Shown: positions 1 through 10,812, numbered from the stretch's first letter. The stretch: 64,000 bases of DNA from Vibrio penaeicida (GCF_030689305.1 NZ_JAUYVM010000004.1:186001-250000), one strand, 5' to 3'. Program-made: numbers and translations. The notes: generated by a model from the letters alone, not told the origin.

Positions 1-56
1 TTCCCTGAGTTGGAAAACGTGTACCTGTAAGACTATTGATTCAAAGGAACTGGTTT

Positions 57-1766
57 ATGACAAAGGAAGAATTGATAAGGATATTGAGCTTCGTTGAGTC
101 ATCTCGAACACTAACAGAGTTCACTCATCCATTGTCATCTGTTGATCCTCGTTGGAATATTATTGCCTACTGTGTTCGTCGTCATTTTGAGGGGAAGCTC
201 ATCACTGTGACGTCTCTTGCTATGGCGTCTAATGTTCCGTATGCAACAGCTATGCGAAGGATTAACGAGTTAATTGACGAAGGTATGTTGCTTAAAAGAA
301 TAAAGACGAAAACGGGGAAATCATTTTCTATTCACCCCACGGAAAAAATGATTAAGCAATTTGAAGCGTTTGCTTTTCAACTCAAAGGGCTTGTGGGAAG
401 TACTTTTGGATTTCACTCTGATCAGCGAGACTTCTATTTTGGTGGCGCCTATATGGGGCAAAGAACCATTCCATACCCCAGTGTCCTTAAAGATGGTTTG
501 GGTTACGAGAGGGTGTTAAAAATCTTATGCCCTTCAGATCCAACCTTCAGAACCCTTAGTGATTTGTCTTCAACATTAAATGAATTGTGCGGTGGGAAAT
601 TGAAAATCGTCAATTTGGCCCTAGATGAACTTCACGACGAGATAATTGCAAATGCCCAACGTGCAGAATCTCAATACGACTTAATTGCTGTTGATCTTCC
701 TTGGTTTGGCGAGTTTGTGTCTAAGAATATGTTGTTACCTCTTACTCAATTTATTGAAGAGAAGTCTTTTAATCACAATGATTTTCATACTGCTGCATGG
801 CGAGCATCAATGCTAGCAGGAGAGCAATATGGTATTCCTATTCAACCTACAGCAGAGCTTTTATTTTATCGCAGAGATATGCTTGAAGAATTGGGATTGT
901 CTCCTCCTAAAACCACCCAAGATTTATTGGATACATTGATTCAGCTTCAACAATGCCATCCCGAAACGTATGGAATCATACTGAATTGTGGATCCGGTAC
1001 GCCTGTCGCTCATACTTTCCTTCAAATACTCGCGTCCTTTGGAAAGGCCGTCATCAATTTACCAAAAGTAGGTGACGATTTTGATACCGAAAATTTGCAA
1101 GCAAATAACTTCAAACCTTGTTTAGATTCAAAGGAAGCGCTTGCAGCGGTTCACTATTTGAAATCATTGCTTAAGCTCGCACACCCAGCCAGCCTTAAAT
1201 GCGATTGGGATAAAAGGATACGTTTATTCTCTGAAGGCGAGACGGCATTTACGTTTGGTTGGTCTATTCGCGCAGGATTCTTCGAGCTGAATCCAGACAG
1301 CCTACCAAATGGTAACGTTGGTTATTGTGTCGCACCACCAAACGTCGGTTGTAAGCCTATATCCCCAATAGGTGGTTTCTCACTTGCTATTCCATCCAAT
1401 TTACCAGTAGAACATTTAGGTACGACATGGCAAATGATGTCTTACCTTACGACACCCGAGATGATGAAGTGGTATACACTTAATGGCAGTTTTTCGAGCC
1501 CACGATTTTCTACAAGTGCAGATGAGGAGGTAGTGGAATTCAGTTCAGTGATAAATACAGTAGACTCATTGGAAAAGAAAGGTCAAATTCAAGTGTGGCC
1601 AAGAGTTTCCATACCTGAATTTAGCGACATCACTCATATATTAGGGGAAGAGATCCACGCAATCTTGAGGGATGTTAAATCTCCAGAAGAAGGGTTGGAA
1701 TCAGCGCAATTCCGCATTAATCAGATAATGATTGAAACGGGGAGATATAAAAAAAGCCAGCTTTGA
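57..1766 (+). CDS. winged-helix regulator fused to a type-1 solute-binding-protein fold
   Basis: A 569-residue protein with no signal peptide. Residues about 35-95 look like a winged helix-turn-helix (helix around ITVTSLAMASNVPYATAM, then ELIDEGMLLKR and a basic wing). From about residue 150 to the end it resembles maltose-type extracellular solute-binding proteins (PGxGxxG is absent, but the AVDLPWFGEF, GIPIQPTAELLFYRRD and GGFSLAIPS blocks are typical of the SBP_bac_1 fold). Inferred role: a cytoplasmic sugar-sensing transcription factor, architecturally like SgrR but with a different SBP class. The ATG at 57 is preferred to the upstream TTG at 36 because AAGGA lies 9 bases before it. It is convergent with the SBP gene at 1801-2799 and next to paired palindromes at 2944-2994, so that ABC cassette is its probable target. 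The ligand is unknown. Confidence 0.8.
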   Translation: MTKEELIRILSFVESSRTLTEFTHPLSSVDPRWNIIAYCVRRHFEGKLITVTSLAMASNVPYATAMRRINELIDEGMLLKRIKTKTGKSFSIHPTEKMIKQFEAFAFQLKGLVGSTFGFHSDQRDFYFGGAYMGQRTIPYPSVLKDGLGYERVLKILCPSDPTFRTLSDLSSTLNELCGGKLKIVNLALDELHDEIIANAQRAESQYDLIAVDLPWFGEFVSKNMLLPLTQFIEEKSFNHNDFHTAAWRASMLAGEQYGIPIQPTAELLFYRRDMLEELGLSPPKTTQDLLDTLIQLQQCHPETYGIILNCGSGTPVAHTFLQILASFGKAVINLPKVGDDFDTENLQANNFKPCLDSKEALAAVHYLKSLLKLAHPASLKCDWDKRIRLFSEGETAFTFGWSIRAGFFELNPDSLPNGNVGYCVAPPNVGCKPISPIGGFSLAIPSNLPVEHLGTTWQMMSYLTTPEMMKWYTLNGSFSSPRFSTSADEEVVEFSSVINTVDSLEKKGQIQVWPRVSIPEFSDITHILGEEIHAILRDVKSPEEGLESAQFRINQIMIETGRYKKSQL

Positions 1767-1775
1767 GACTGGCTA
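1749..1775 (-). terminator. Rho-independent terminator for the minus-strand SBP gene
   Basis: The 6-bp perfect stem AGCCAG/CTGGCT (1755-1760 with 1769-1774) and its 8-base loop read on the minus strand into a run of seven T. The stop codon of the plus-strand regulator (1764-1766) lies inside the loop, so the terminator overlaps the end of the opposing gene. Confidence 0.75.
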
Positions 1776-1800
1776 AATAATAAGAAGTGAAGCGGTGCGT

Positions 1801-2799
1801 CTACCAACTAGGTCGCTCAAACTGGTTTACATTGTTTGCTTGGATCTTCGGTGTTTCAATAGTGCTGAGTTTAGGTACATCAATACCATTTGCCACTTTA
1901 ACGGCGGTTTGAATCGCGAGAATTGCGTCGTCGATTGGAGACTGTTTGTTAGACCCCGTCTCCCAACCGGCTTTAATCGCATCCCAACCTTCTCCAAATA
2001 AGTTGCACGTGACGACTTTTACATCACCAGGCTTTTTGCCTGCACCCTGTAAGGCACTGATAACCCCAAGCCCCATGCCGTCATCGAATGCATAAACGCC
2101 ATCAATTTTGTCACCGAACTTAGTAATGAACGTTTCCATAACGGTTTGTGCTTTCTCTCGGTTCCATTCTGCTGTTTGGCTAGCAAGAATAGTAATATTT
2201 GGGTAGCGGTCTTCAATCTTGTCTAAGAAACAGTTTTTCCTAAGAATTGAAACGGTATAACCCGGTGTACCTTCAACGACCACAATGTTCCCTTTACCCC
2301 CTAACGAATCGCCAAGCATTTCTGCAGCCTGTTCCGCTTGAGAGCAATCATCGGGCCCCGTATGTGCTGCAATGTATCGTCTTCCAGCTTCTCCGATTGG
2401 CGAGTTCGATGTGACAACGGGAATATTGGAGCGCGTTGCTTGCCTAACCGCTGGGATGAGGGCATTTTGCGATGTAGGCCAAAGTACAATCACATCGAAC
2501 CGCTGAGAGATCATATCTTGAAGTTGATTAAATTGAGTCGCAGGATCACCTTGGGGATCCATAACCGTTGCTTTTAGCCCGAGTTCCTTGGTGTACTTTT
2601 CCGCGGTTTCTGCGTATTTAGCCTGATAAGCGTTTGATCCTGGGTAAAGTACGGTTATCCCAATTCTTGTTTCGCTCAGTGGTTTTTTTAGTTCTCCTCC
2701 CAACCAATCTGGCGCATCCGATGCAAAGGATGTTGAACATATTAGTGTTGTGGATATGAGTAGTGAAAGTTTCTTAAGTATACGTTTTTGCAACTTCAT
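1801..2799 (-). CDS. periplasmic sugar-binding protein of ABC cassette 1 (RbsB/YtfQ-like)
   Basis: A 332-residue protein with a Sec signal peptide (basic KLQKRILKK, hydrophobic LSLLISTTLICSTSFA, cleavage before SDAP). The mature part is a type-I periplasmic binding protein (Peripla_BP_4): IGITVLYPG first strand, FDVIVLWPTS, NIPVVTSNS, and GVYAFDDGMGLG near the hinge. It should deliver a sugar or polyol to the permeases encoded divergently at 3066-5026. It shares WPT, PGYT, WNREK and QSPIDDA blocks with the SBP at 10904-11839, so the two are paralogues. A minus-strand terminator follows the gene. The substrate cannot be deduced from sequence alone. Confidence 0.93.
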   Translation of the reverse strand: MKLQKRILKKLSLLISTTLICSTSFASDAPDWLGGELKKPLSETRIGITVLYPGSNAYQAKYAETAEKYTKELGLKATVMDPQGDPATQFNQLQDMISQRFDVIVLWPTSQNALIPAVRQATRSNIPVVTSNSPIGEAGRRYIAAHTGPDDCSQAEQAAEMLGDSLGGKGNIVVVEGTPGYTVSILRKNCFLDKIEDRYPNITILASQTAEWNREKAQTVMETFITKFGDKIDGVYAFDDGMGLGVISALQGAGKKPGDVKVVTCNLFGEGWDAIKAGWETGSNKQSPIDDAILAIQTAVKVANGIDVPKLSTIETPKIQANNVNQFERPSW

Positions 2800-2901
2800 G
2801 TAGCCTCCATTCTGTATTACATCAGGTCATCCATTGCCTTTATGAAGAGTGAATGCTTCAACTATAAGTCTTGTAAGCAAGTCACCTGTTAAAGGTTAAT
2901 C

Positions 2902-2920
2902 CCTATCCATGATTGACCTT
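2902..2920. promoter_or_regulatory. third, degenerate copy of the cassette-1 palindrome
   Basis: CCTATCCAT-G-ATTGACCTT matches the AATATCCAT-N-ATGGATATT consensus of the two stronger downstream sites at 13 of 18 arm positions. Its centre (2911) is 42 bp from the next centre (2953), about four helical turns. A weaker auxiliary operator is inferred. Confidence 0.35.
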
Positions 2921-2943
2921 TACTACGCATTTACAAGGCAAAG

Positions 2944-2994
2944 AATATTCATAATGGATATTTTGTTTTTACCTGAATATCCATTATGGATATT
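2944..2994. promoter_or_regulatory. tandem 19-bp palindromic operators in the cassette-1 divergent promoter
   Basis: Two copies of a 9-1-9 palindrome: AATATTCAT-A-ATGGATATT (2944-2962, one arm mismatch) and AATATCCAT-T-ATGGATATT (2976-2994, perfect). Centres at 2953 and 2985 are 32 bp apart, three helical turns, so two dimers would sit on one face of the helix. They lie between the divergent SBP (start 2799) and permease (start 3066) genes. The neighbouring HTH-SBP fusion protein is the obvious candidate ligand, by inference from proximity. Confidence 0.7.
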
Positions 2995-3065
2995 TTTAAA
3001 AACACAAAATGTACGCTCATGACATAATCGATTTCATTAACAAGTGATTAACATTGGAGTGTGCA

Positions 3066-4025
3066 ATGACAAGCAGGGAACGTGTCATATCACTAATGCG
3101 GTCAAACGGGTTATTGGTCGCCTTTTTACTATTCCTATCTGTCGTTACAGTAAATGTACCTTCATTTCTAACAGCGAATAATATTCTCGATGTGATGAGG
3201 CAAGTTTCTATCACTGGAATGATGGCAATCGGTGCAACGTTCGTTGTTATCAGCGCTCGGTTAGACCTTTCAGTGGGCTCCATGCTGACTTTACTCACTG
3301 TCATCATGGTTGATTTACATAACCAAATTGGTCCTTTGCCCGCCATTTTGATCACACTCGCTTGCGGTGTCTTTATTGGTGCTGTTAATGGTTACTTTGT
3401 CGGTGTAATGGGGCTTAATGCTCTGATTGTCACGCTTGCAATGCTCTCTCTTCTTCAAGGTTTAACGCTGCTCTATTCTGGGGGAGCCAACGTCAACGTT
3501 TCCGATTCACAAACTACGTGGTTTGCGTTTTTTGGGCGTGAAGAGCTATTGGGTATACCTGTTCCGGTTTGGATTTTTCTTTCATCAGCACTAATTGCGA
3601 GTTTTGTTTTAAAGCGAACGGGCTTTGGGCGATCTATTTATGCCGTTGGTGGAAACGAAATAGGCAGTTTGTTTTCGGGGATAGGAACGTCTATGTGTGT
3701 CCTAGTCACTTTTGTTATATCAGGGCTCACGACGTCAATAGCCGCCATTATTATGGCGAGCCGTGTGATGGGCGCGCAAAATACGATTGGACAAGGATAT
3801 GAACTGACAGTCTTGGCAGGAATTATTTTGGGAGGAACTTCTCTCATGGGAGGAAGTGGCACCATTTGGCGCAGCGTAATCGGAATATGCATGCTTGGAT
3901 TTATCCAGAACGGTTTATTGTTGCTTGGCTTTCCTTACTATGTTCAGTGGCTAGTGACTTGGGTGATTATCATTGTTGCTGTTTGGATAGATTTAGCAGC
4001 ACAGCGTGGGAGGGTAATCGCTTGA
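3066..4025 (+). CDS. sugar ABC transporter permease 1 of cassette 1 (RbsC family)
   Basis: A BPD_transp_2 family permease of 319 residues with about eight to ten hydrophobic segments. The family signature around LDLSVGSMLTLLT near residue 75 and the EAA-like loop region GQGYELTVLAGIILGGTSLMGGSG near residue 240 are clear. The ATG at 3066 has GGAG 6 bases upstream and is preferred to the TTG at 3054. It is closely related to the permease at 12104-13144 (same GGTSL.GGSG, GFIQNGLLL, YVQWLVTW blocks). It should form the membrane channel with the next gene. Confidence 0.92.
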   Translation: MTSRERVISLMRSNGLLVAFLLFLSVVTVNVPSFLTANNILDVMRQVSITGMMAIGATFVVISARLDLSVGSMLTLLTVIMVDLHNQIGPLPAILITLACGVFIGAVNGYFVGVMGLNALIVTLAMLSLLQGLTLLYSGGANVNVSDSQTTWFAFFGREELLGIPVPVWIFLSSALIASFVLKRTGFGRSIYAVGGNEIGSLFSGIGTSMCVLVTFVISGLTTSIAAIIMASRVMGAQNTIGQGYELTVLAGIILGGTSLMGGSGTIWRSVIGICMLGFIQNGLLLLGFPYYVQWLVTWVIIIVAVWIDLAAQRGRVIA

Positions 4026-4060
4026 GGAATACGGCAGTTACAACCGCAAGGAAGAGCATT

Positions 4061-5026
4061 GTGAATAACGTCTTGAAAGGTTCACGGACACAAGAGATCT
4101 TGATGAAACTGGCGAAAAATCACATTTGGTTATTCCTGATACTAACCATGATTTGTTTCTCTTTTACCTCTCCTTATTTTCTTACTTTAAACAATTTAAG
4201 TAATGTTGCAACGCAGGCTGCTTTTATAGGAATTATTGCGATTGGCATGACGCTGGTGATGATCAACGGTGAAATAGATTTGTCCGTTGGCGCGATTTTG
4301 GCTTTGGCGAGTGCACTTGCTATTGGATTACAAACGCATATTGGCGTGTGGCCCGCTGTTATATGCGCGTTAGGGTCAGGCGCTTTACTCGGGCTGCTGA
4401 ATGGCACTTTAGTTACGATGTCGGGCATGCATTCTTTTGTCGTCACGCTTGGTGGGTTGATAGGAATTCGGGGTATCGTCTTTGTCTATACAGGTGAAAA
4501 CGCACTAATGGTAGAAGATTTTAGCTATACCGAATACCCCGAGATCTACTTTGGTCCGTTATCCATAACAGCACTGATTTTTTTAGCGCTCGTTTTCTTT
4601 TTCCAATGGATGCTTTCTTCAACTCGACATGGGCGAGAAGCTTATGCCGTTGGCGACAATGTAGAGGCTGCTCATGTTGCTGGAATAAACGTAAAAAAAC
4701 ACAAGACCATCAATTTTGTACTGTGCGGTCTTATGGCCGCCATTGCGGGTGTTTTATTGTCTATGCGTTTAGGAACTGCAGAACCCAATGCAGGAAAAAT
4801 CTGGGAGCTTTGGGCGATAATTGCCGTGGTTTTAGGGGGCACGCGGATGCAAGGTGGGTATGGGAGTATGTGGAAAACGCTTGGCGGAATACTCACGCTA
4901 TCGGTGATTCAAAACGGACTGAGATTAATGAATACGCCCAACTACATTGAGCTAATTGTGATGGGGTCTGTGCTCATACTAGCGTTGATACTCGACAAAG
5001 TACTGGTTGGTCGAAGTTCTGGCTAA
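4061..5026 (+). CDS. sugar ABC transporter permease 2 of cassette 1 (RbsC family)
   Basis: The second BPD_transp_2 permease, with INGEIDLSVGAILALASA near residue 75 and IAVVLGGTRMQGGYGSMW near residue 240. Two starts are possible. The GTG at 4061 has AAGGA 8 bases upstream and gives an N-terminus matching the paralogue at 13161. The TTG at 4022 overlaps the stop of the preceding gene by three bases behind GGGAGGG, suggesting translational coupling. I chose 4061, with low certainty about the start. Two different permeases imply a heterodimeric channel. Confidence 0.88.
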   Translation: MNNVLKGSRTQEILMKLAKNHIWLFLILTMICFSFTSPYFLTLNNLSNVATQAAFIGIIAIGMTLVMINGEIDLSVGAILALASALAIGLQTHIGVWPAVICALGSGALLGLLNGTLVTMSGMHSFVVTLGGLIGIRGIVFVYTGENALMVEDFSYTEYPEIYFGPLSITALIFLALVFFFQWMLSSTRHGREAYAVGDNVEAAHVAGINVKKHKTINFVLCGLMAAIAGVLLSMRLGTAEPNAGKIWELWAIIAVVLGGTRMQGGYGSMWKTLGGILTLSVIQNGLRLMNTPNYIELIVMGSVLILALILDKVLVGRSSG

Positions 5027-5092
5027 CTAAGATTCAGACGAAACTCTCCTAGAAACATGAGCGATGTTAGGGAACATAATAGGTAGGAATTT

Positions 5093-6583
5093 ATGGATAA
5101 GAACCCACCCACGTTATCTCTTAGAAGCATTACAAAACGATTCCCTGGCGTTATTGCGTTAAATGAGGTGAGTTTTGATCTCAAGGCCGGAGATGTACAT
5201 GCATTGGTTGGTGAGAATGGAGCTGGAAAATCAACCTTAATGAAAATTCTCGCAGGTGTTTATCAGCCTGATGAGGGGCAAATTTTTTTATCGGACCTTT
5301 CTGTGGTGTTTCCAACCCCAAAATCTGCAATCGAGAATGGGATATTGCTCATTCACCAAGAGCTTTCACTTTCGCCTGAGCTGTCGGTTGCGGAGAACAT
5401 CTATTTAGGAGCATGGCCAACCAATGCCTTTGGAGTGGTGAAAAAGGATGTGCTGAACCAAGAGGCCCAGCTCGCCCTAAATCAACTTGGCTGTGATTTC
5501 AAACCGACTGATTTAGTGAAAGATCTCTCCATCGCTCGACAGCAAATGGTTGAGATCGCGAGAGTGTACGCGTACAACGCAAAAATCATCGTGTTCGATG
5601 AGCCTACTGCATCATTAACGGATTTAGAAAAAGATAAACTGTTCTTAACCATTCGACGGTTAAAGGAACAGGGGGCCGCTATTGTATACATCAGTCATAA
5701 AATGGATGAAATCTTCGAAATTACAGACAAGATTACGGTTCTTAAAGATGGTGTTTTGCAAGCGACTTTACCAACTGAATCGACGGATGCCGGCGACATC
5801 ACAACAAAAATGATTGGGCGGACTATAGATAAATATTTTATAAGAGCGAATTCGACACATGGCACCCCAGTTTTAAAGGTCGATGGGTTGTCGAAAGCTG
5901 GGGAATTTTCAAATATTACTTTTTCAGTAAACTCAGGAGAGGTACTTGGCCTGTATGGTCTTGTCGGTGCAGGACGATCTGAAATTGCCGAAACATTGTT
6001 TGGCTTGAAAGTGCCCGATAGCGGGAACGTTTTTTTTAACGAAATGAAAGTACAGTTTAGCTCTGCACGTGAAGCCATTGATGCCGGAATGGCATTGGTT
6101 CCGGAAAGTAGAAAAGAACAAGGGTTGATATTAGGAATGGGGGGGAAGAGCAATATTTCTTTACCAAACCTTAAGTCAGTGTCTTCTTTTGGCGTTTTAA
6201 ATCATTCAAAAGAATCCTCGCTTTTTGTTAAATATAAAAATTTACTGGATATAAAAACGACGGGTCCAAACCAGCGAGTTGAGGATCTGTCTGGTGGAAA
6301 TCAGCAAAAATTTGTGCTCGCTAAATGGCTGTCAACTCATCCTAAATTGATCATTTTAGACGAACCCACGAGAGGCATTGATGTTGGTTCTAAGTCTGCG
6401 ATTCACGAGTTGATCGCTTCTCTAGCTGAAAATGGGTTGGCGGTTATCGTCATTTCCTCAGAAATGCCAGAAGTTATTGGCGTAAGCCACAGAATTTTAG
6501 TGCTTTCAGAAGGAAGTATTACAAAGGAATTGGTGGGTAGTGCAATGACTGAGAAAAACTTAATTAATGCGGTGTCTTTTTAA
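5093..6583 (+). CDS. sugar ABC transporter ATPase with two nucleotide-binding domains (RbsA/MglA family)
   Basis: A 496-residue duplicated ATPase. The N-terminal half has Walker A GENGAGKST near residue 42, a degenerate signature (LSIARQQMVEI) and Walker B IIVFDEPTASL. The C-terminal half has the degenerate Walker A GLVGAGRSEI, a canonical LSGGNQQK signature and LIILDEPTRGIDVG, as is usual for RbsA/MglA/XylG proteins. It energises the two permeases upstream. It is paralogous to the ATPase at 14108-15658. A Shine-Dalgarno (AGGAA) precedes the ATG. Confidence 0.93.
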   Translation: MDKNPPTLSLRSITKRFPGVIALNEVSFDLKAGDVHALVGENGAGKSTLMKILAGVYQPDEGQIFLSDLSVVFPTPKSAIENGILLIHQELSLSPELSVAENIYLGAWPTNAFGVVKKDVLNQEAQLALNQLGCDFKPTDLVKDLSIARQQMVEIARVYAYNAKIIVFDEPTASLTDLEKDKLFLTIRRLKEQGAAIVYISHKMDEIFEITDKITVLKDGVLQATLPTESTDAGDITTKMIGRTIDKYFIRANSTHGTPVLKVDGLSKAGEFSNITFSVNSGEVLGLYGLVGAGRSEIAETLFGLKVPDSGNVFFNEMKVQFSSAREAIDAGMALVPESRKEQGLILGMGGKSNISLPNLKSVSSFGVLNHSKESSLFVKYKNLLDIKTTGPNQRVEDLSGGNQQKFVLAKWLSTHPKLIILDEPTRGIDVGSKSAIHELIASLAENGLAVIVISSEMPEVIGVSHRILVLSEGSITKELVGSAMTEKNLINAVSF

Positions 6584-6640
6584 CTTTGCTGAGCAATTTA
6601 AGTTAGCAGAGCGAAAGCGATCGAGACAAAGTGAGGATGC

Positions 6641-7786
6641 ATGGAAAGTATAAGTAAAAAGGTCGAACCTGTACGAATTGGCTTGATCGGGGCTGGTTTT
6701 ATGGGGCGATGCCATGCCCATGCTTTTCGTTCGGTATCAGGGTTATTCGATATAGAAAGCCCGATTGAACTCTATTCATTAGCGGATGTTGATCAAATAA
6801 GCGCAAATAAAAACGCAAAAGCACTTGGATTTGAGCGCGCAACTAGCGATTGGCGAGAACTTATTTCCGACGAATTAATTGATATTATTGCTATAACGAC
6901 TCCAAATATATTCCATGAAGAAATGGCGCTCGCAGCGATTGCCGCAGGAAAAACGGTGTATTGTGAGAAACCGTTAGCCACGAATCTTGAAGCGGCGAAA
7001 AGAATGGTGAAAGCGGCTTCCGATAAAAAAGTGGTGACCGTGGTTGGGTTTAATTTCCTACGAAATCCGTTGATTGTCTATGCGAAAAAACTCATTGAAT
7101 CCGGCGAATTAGGCGACCTAGTTAGCTTTAGGGGGCGCCATGCTGAATACTACATGCCAAAAGATGTACCCCATTCGTTTCGCACTGAGATAAATGGTGG
7201 GGGAGCTCTTGCAGATATAGGAAGCCACATTGTCGCTATGGCAAGGTATTTGGTGGGTGACATTAGTACGGTCTGTACCCAGAGCAAAACAATTCATAAA
7301 TTGAGATCGTGTAAGAAGCCGGGAAATGACGAATCAGTGCAGAACAAGGAGTCTTTTGTAGACGATGTGTCACATTCTCTCATTGAGTTTTCTAGCGGAT
7401 TACAAGGCAGTATCGATGTGAGCTGGATAATGTCTGGTAGGAATATGGATCTAGAGTTCGAAGTCACTGGAACAGAAGGTGCGATAATCTTTAACCAAGA
7501 GAGAATGAACGAGTTGTTGCTTTGTAAGAATACTGAGGCAAAGCCGGAAAATGGCTTTCGCAAAATCGAAATGGGGCCGGCTCACCCACCTTATGGCAAT
7601 TTTTGCCCAGCTCCGGGGCACCAAATAGGGTTTAACGACTTAAAAATCATTGAGGTGGCAGAATTGATAAACTGCCACAATACCAACCAACCACATGACT
7701 GTGACTTTTTTGAGGCTTACCAAATCATGAAAGTCATCAATGCGATGCAGCAATCGGTAAAACTTAAAAGCTGGGTGAGCGTTTAA
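6641..7786 (+). CDS. Gfo/Idh/MocA-family NAD(P)-dependent dehydrogenase
   Basis: A 381-residue cytoplasmic oxidoreductase. The N-terminal Rossmann fold begins RIGLIGAGFMGRCHAHAF (GxGxxG at about residues 17-22). The family's EKP motif is present (VYCEKPLATN, near residue 108), followed by the C-terminal alpha/beta domain with GGGALADIGSHIVAMARYL, which carries the usual D and H of the active site. Enzymes of this family oxidise or epimerise sugars, inositols or sugar acids. As last gene of the cassette it probably performs the first catabolic step on the imported compound. The exact substrate is not assignable. Confidence 0.9.
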   Translation: MESISKKVEPVRIGLIGAGFMGRCHAHAFRSVSGLFDIESPIELYSLADVDQISANKNAKALGFERATSDWRELISDELIDIIAITTPNIFHEEMALAAIAAGKTVYCEKPLATNLEAAKRMVKAASDKKVVTVVGFNFLRNPLIVYAKKLIESGELGDLVSFRGRHAEYYMPKDVPHSFRTEINGGGALADIGSHIVAMARYLVGDISTVCTQSKTIHKLRSCKKPGNDESVQNKESFVDDVSHSLIEFSSGLQGSIDVSWIMSGRNMDLEFEVTGTEGAIIFNQERMNELLLCKNTEAKPENGFRKIEMGPAHPPYGNFCPAPGHQIGFNDLKIIEVAELINCHNTNQPHDCDFFEAYQIMKVINAMQQSVKLKSWVSV

Positions 7787-7895
7787 TTCGCGTATTGATT
7801 GCGTATTTTTTGTGGGCATAGGTTTGTGCAATCCTTGCCATTTATAGTTGTCGTATAGTCGGAATTAGTTCACTTAAGGCCAGTAGGCAATAAGC

Positions 7896-7945
7896 ACCAA
7901 GTAACCCTTGTCGTAACATGCTGTCGCAATGTTAGGTTACTTGGT
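7896..7945 (-). terminator. long stem-loop downstream of the groEL paralogue
   Basis: An 11-bp perfect outer stem ACCAAGTAACC/GGTTACTTGGT (7896-7906 with 7935-7945) contains an inner AACAT/ATGTT stem. It lies 10 bases beyond the groEL stop and also downstream of the plus-strand dehydrogenase. The flanking T-runs are weak, so termination is likely but not certain. RNA stabilisation is the alternative. Confidence 0.5.
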
Positions 7946-7954
7946 TTCATTCAA

Positions 7955-9781
<1,827 letters not shown>

Positions 9782-9891
9782 ACAAAAGAAGAAATGATAT
9801 TCTTATATTTGAGCCAAAAAAGGGGATGTAAAAAATATGTAAATAGCTATTCTGTTTGTAACTTTCTAAGCAAAAAAATTTTCAAAAGTAA

Positions 9892-9905
9892 TGCAAACGT
9901 TTGCA
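9892..9905. promoter_or_regulatory. second LacI/GalR-family operator, before the SDR gene
   Basis: TGCAAACGTTTGCA is a 14-bp perfect palindrome identical to the core of the 9614-9633 operator. Its centre is 275 bp from that of the first. It lies about 104 bp upstream of the SDR start, consistent with one repressor controlling both divergent units, possibly by looping. Confidence 0.7.
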
Positions 9906-10008
9906 ATGTTGGTTAAAAAATAAATTTGAAGGTTTGTGTGAAGTAAGAAGCCAGAGCTTTTGGTATGACTAAGATTAAAGTTGAGTTGACACAGAAAGGA
10001 GATGAATT

Positions 10009-10812
10009 GTGGATATAAACAGACTCAAAGGAAAGCATGTTTTGATCACAGGTGCTGCCAGAGGCATGGGCGCTGCTATTGCTGAAAATTACGCAGCACA
10101 AGGTGCCAAAGTCTGTGTTGCTGACCTAAACATTGAAGGTTGTAAAGAAGTAGTGTCAAGAATTGAGGCTGCTGGTGGTGAGGCGATTGCGGTAAAGATG
10201 GATGTCACAAAAAGAGAAGACATCGCTGCCGGTGTAGAAGCAACGGTTGCGGCATTTGGCTCAATTAACGTGATGCTCAACAATGCGGGTATCAATAAGC
10301 CACTTATGTTTATGGATATTACTGAAGAAAACTGGCATCAGATTATGACCGTTAACGGGCTTGGCTGTCTGATGGGAATGCAAGAAGCTGCTCGCCAGAT
10401 GATTAAGCAAGGGCCACAGAAAGAACCCTACAAAATTATAAATGTCGGCTCAATTGTGTCTCGTATGGCTTTTGATGATGTTGTTCCATATTCGTGCAGT
10501 AAACACGCAGTTCTTGCCATGATTAATGGTGGCGCTAAAGCACTCGTTCAGCACAACATTACCGTAAATGGCTATGGTCCGGGTGTAGTGAGAACCGAAT
10601 TATGGGAGCAACTAGACAAGGATCTGGTGGCGATAGGTAAATTCGAAAAACCCGGTGAATCAATGGATAAGCTTGCTGAAGACATGATCTTACTGGGCAG
10701 ATATTCATACCCAGAAGATGTGCTGGGTACTGCTGCATTTTTAGCAAGTCCGGATTCAGATTACATGACCGGACAGCTGATCATGATTGATGGCGGTATG
10801 GTGATGCAATAA
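10009..10812 (+). CDS. short-chain dehydrogenase/reductase (SDR), first gene of cassette 2
   Basis: A 267-residue classical SDR. The cofactor motif TGAARGMG spans residues 14-21, the NNAG motif follows, and the catalytic Ser in GSIVS precedes Tyr161 and Lys165 (YSCSK). GTG start with AAAGGAGA at optimal distance. It likely oxidises a hydroxyl of the sugar or polyol imported by the transporter that follows, or interconverts a keto intermediate. It is the promoter-proximal gene behind a LacI-type operator. No specific substrate can be named. Confidence 0.92.
   Translation: MDINRLKGKHVLITGAARGMGAAIAENYAAQGAKVCVADLNIEGCKEVVSRIEAAGGEAIAVKMDVTKREDIAAGVEATVAAFGSINVMLNNAGINKPLMFMDITEENWHQIMTVNGLGCLMGMQEAARQMIKQGPQKEPYKIINVGSIVSRMAFDDVVPYSCSKHAVLAMINGGAKALVQHNITVNGYGPGVVRTELWEQLDKDLVAIGKFEKPGESMDKLAEDMILLGRYSYPEDVLGTAAFLASPDSDYMTGQLIMIDGGMVMQ

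Noticed and set aside
1795..2001. 68-codon plus-strand ORF opposite the SBP gene
   Set aside because: It lies entirely antisense to the SBP coding region and terminator, with no ribosome site.
3866..4060. Upstream extension of the second permease frame into the first permease gene
   Set aside because: The extension overlaps a conserved permease end in another frame and gives no family similarity; starts at 4022 or 4061 suffice.
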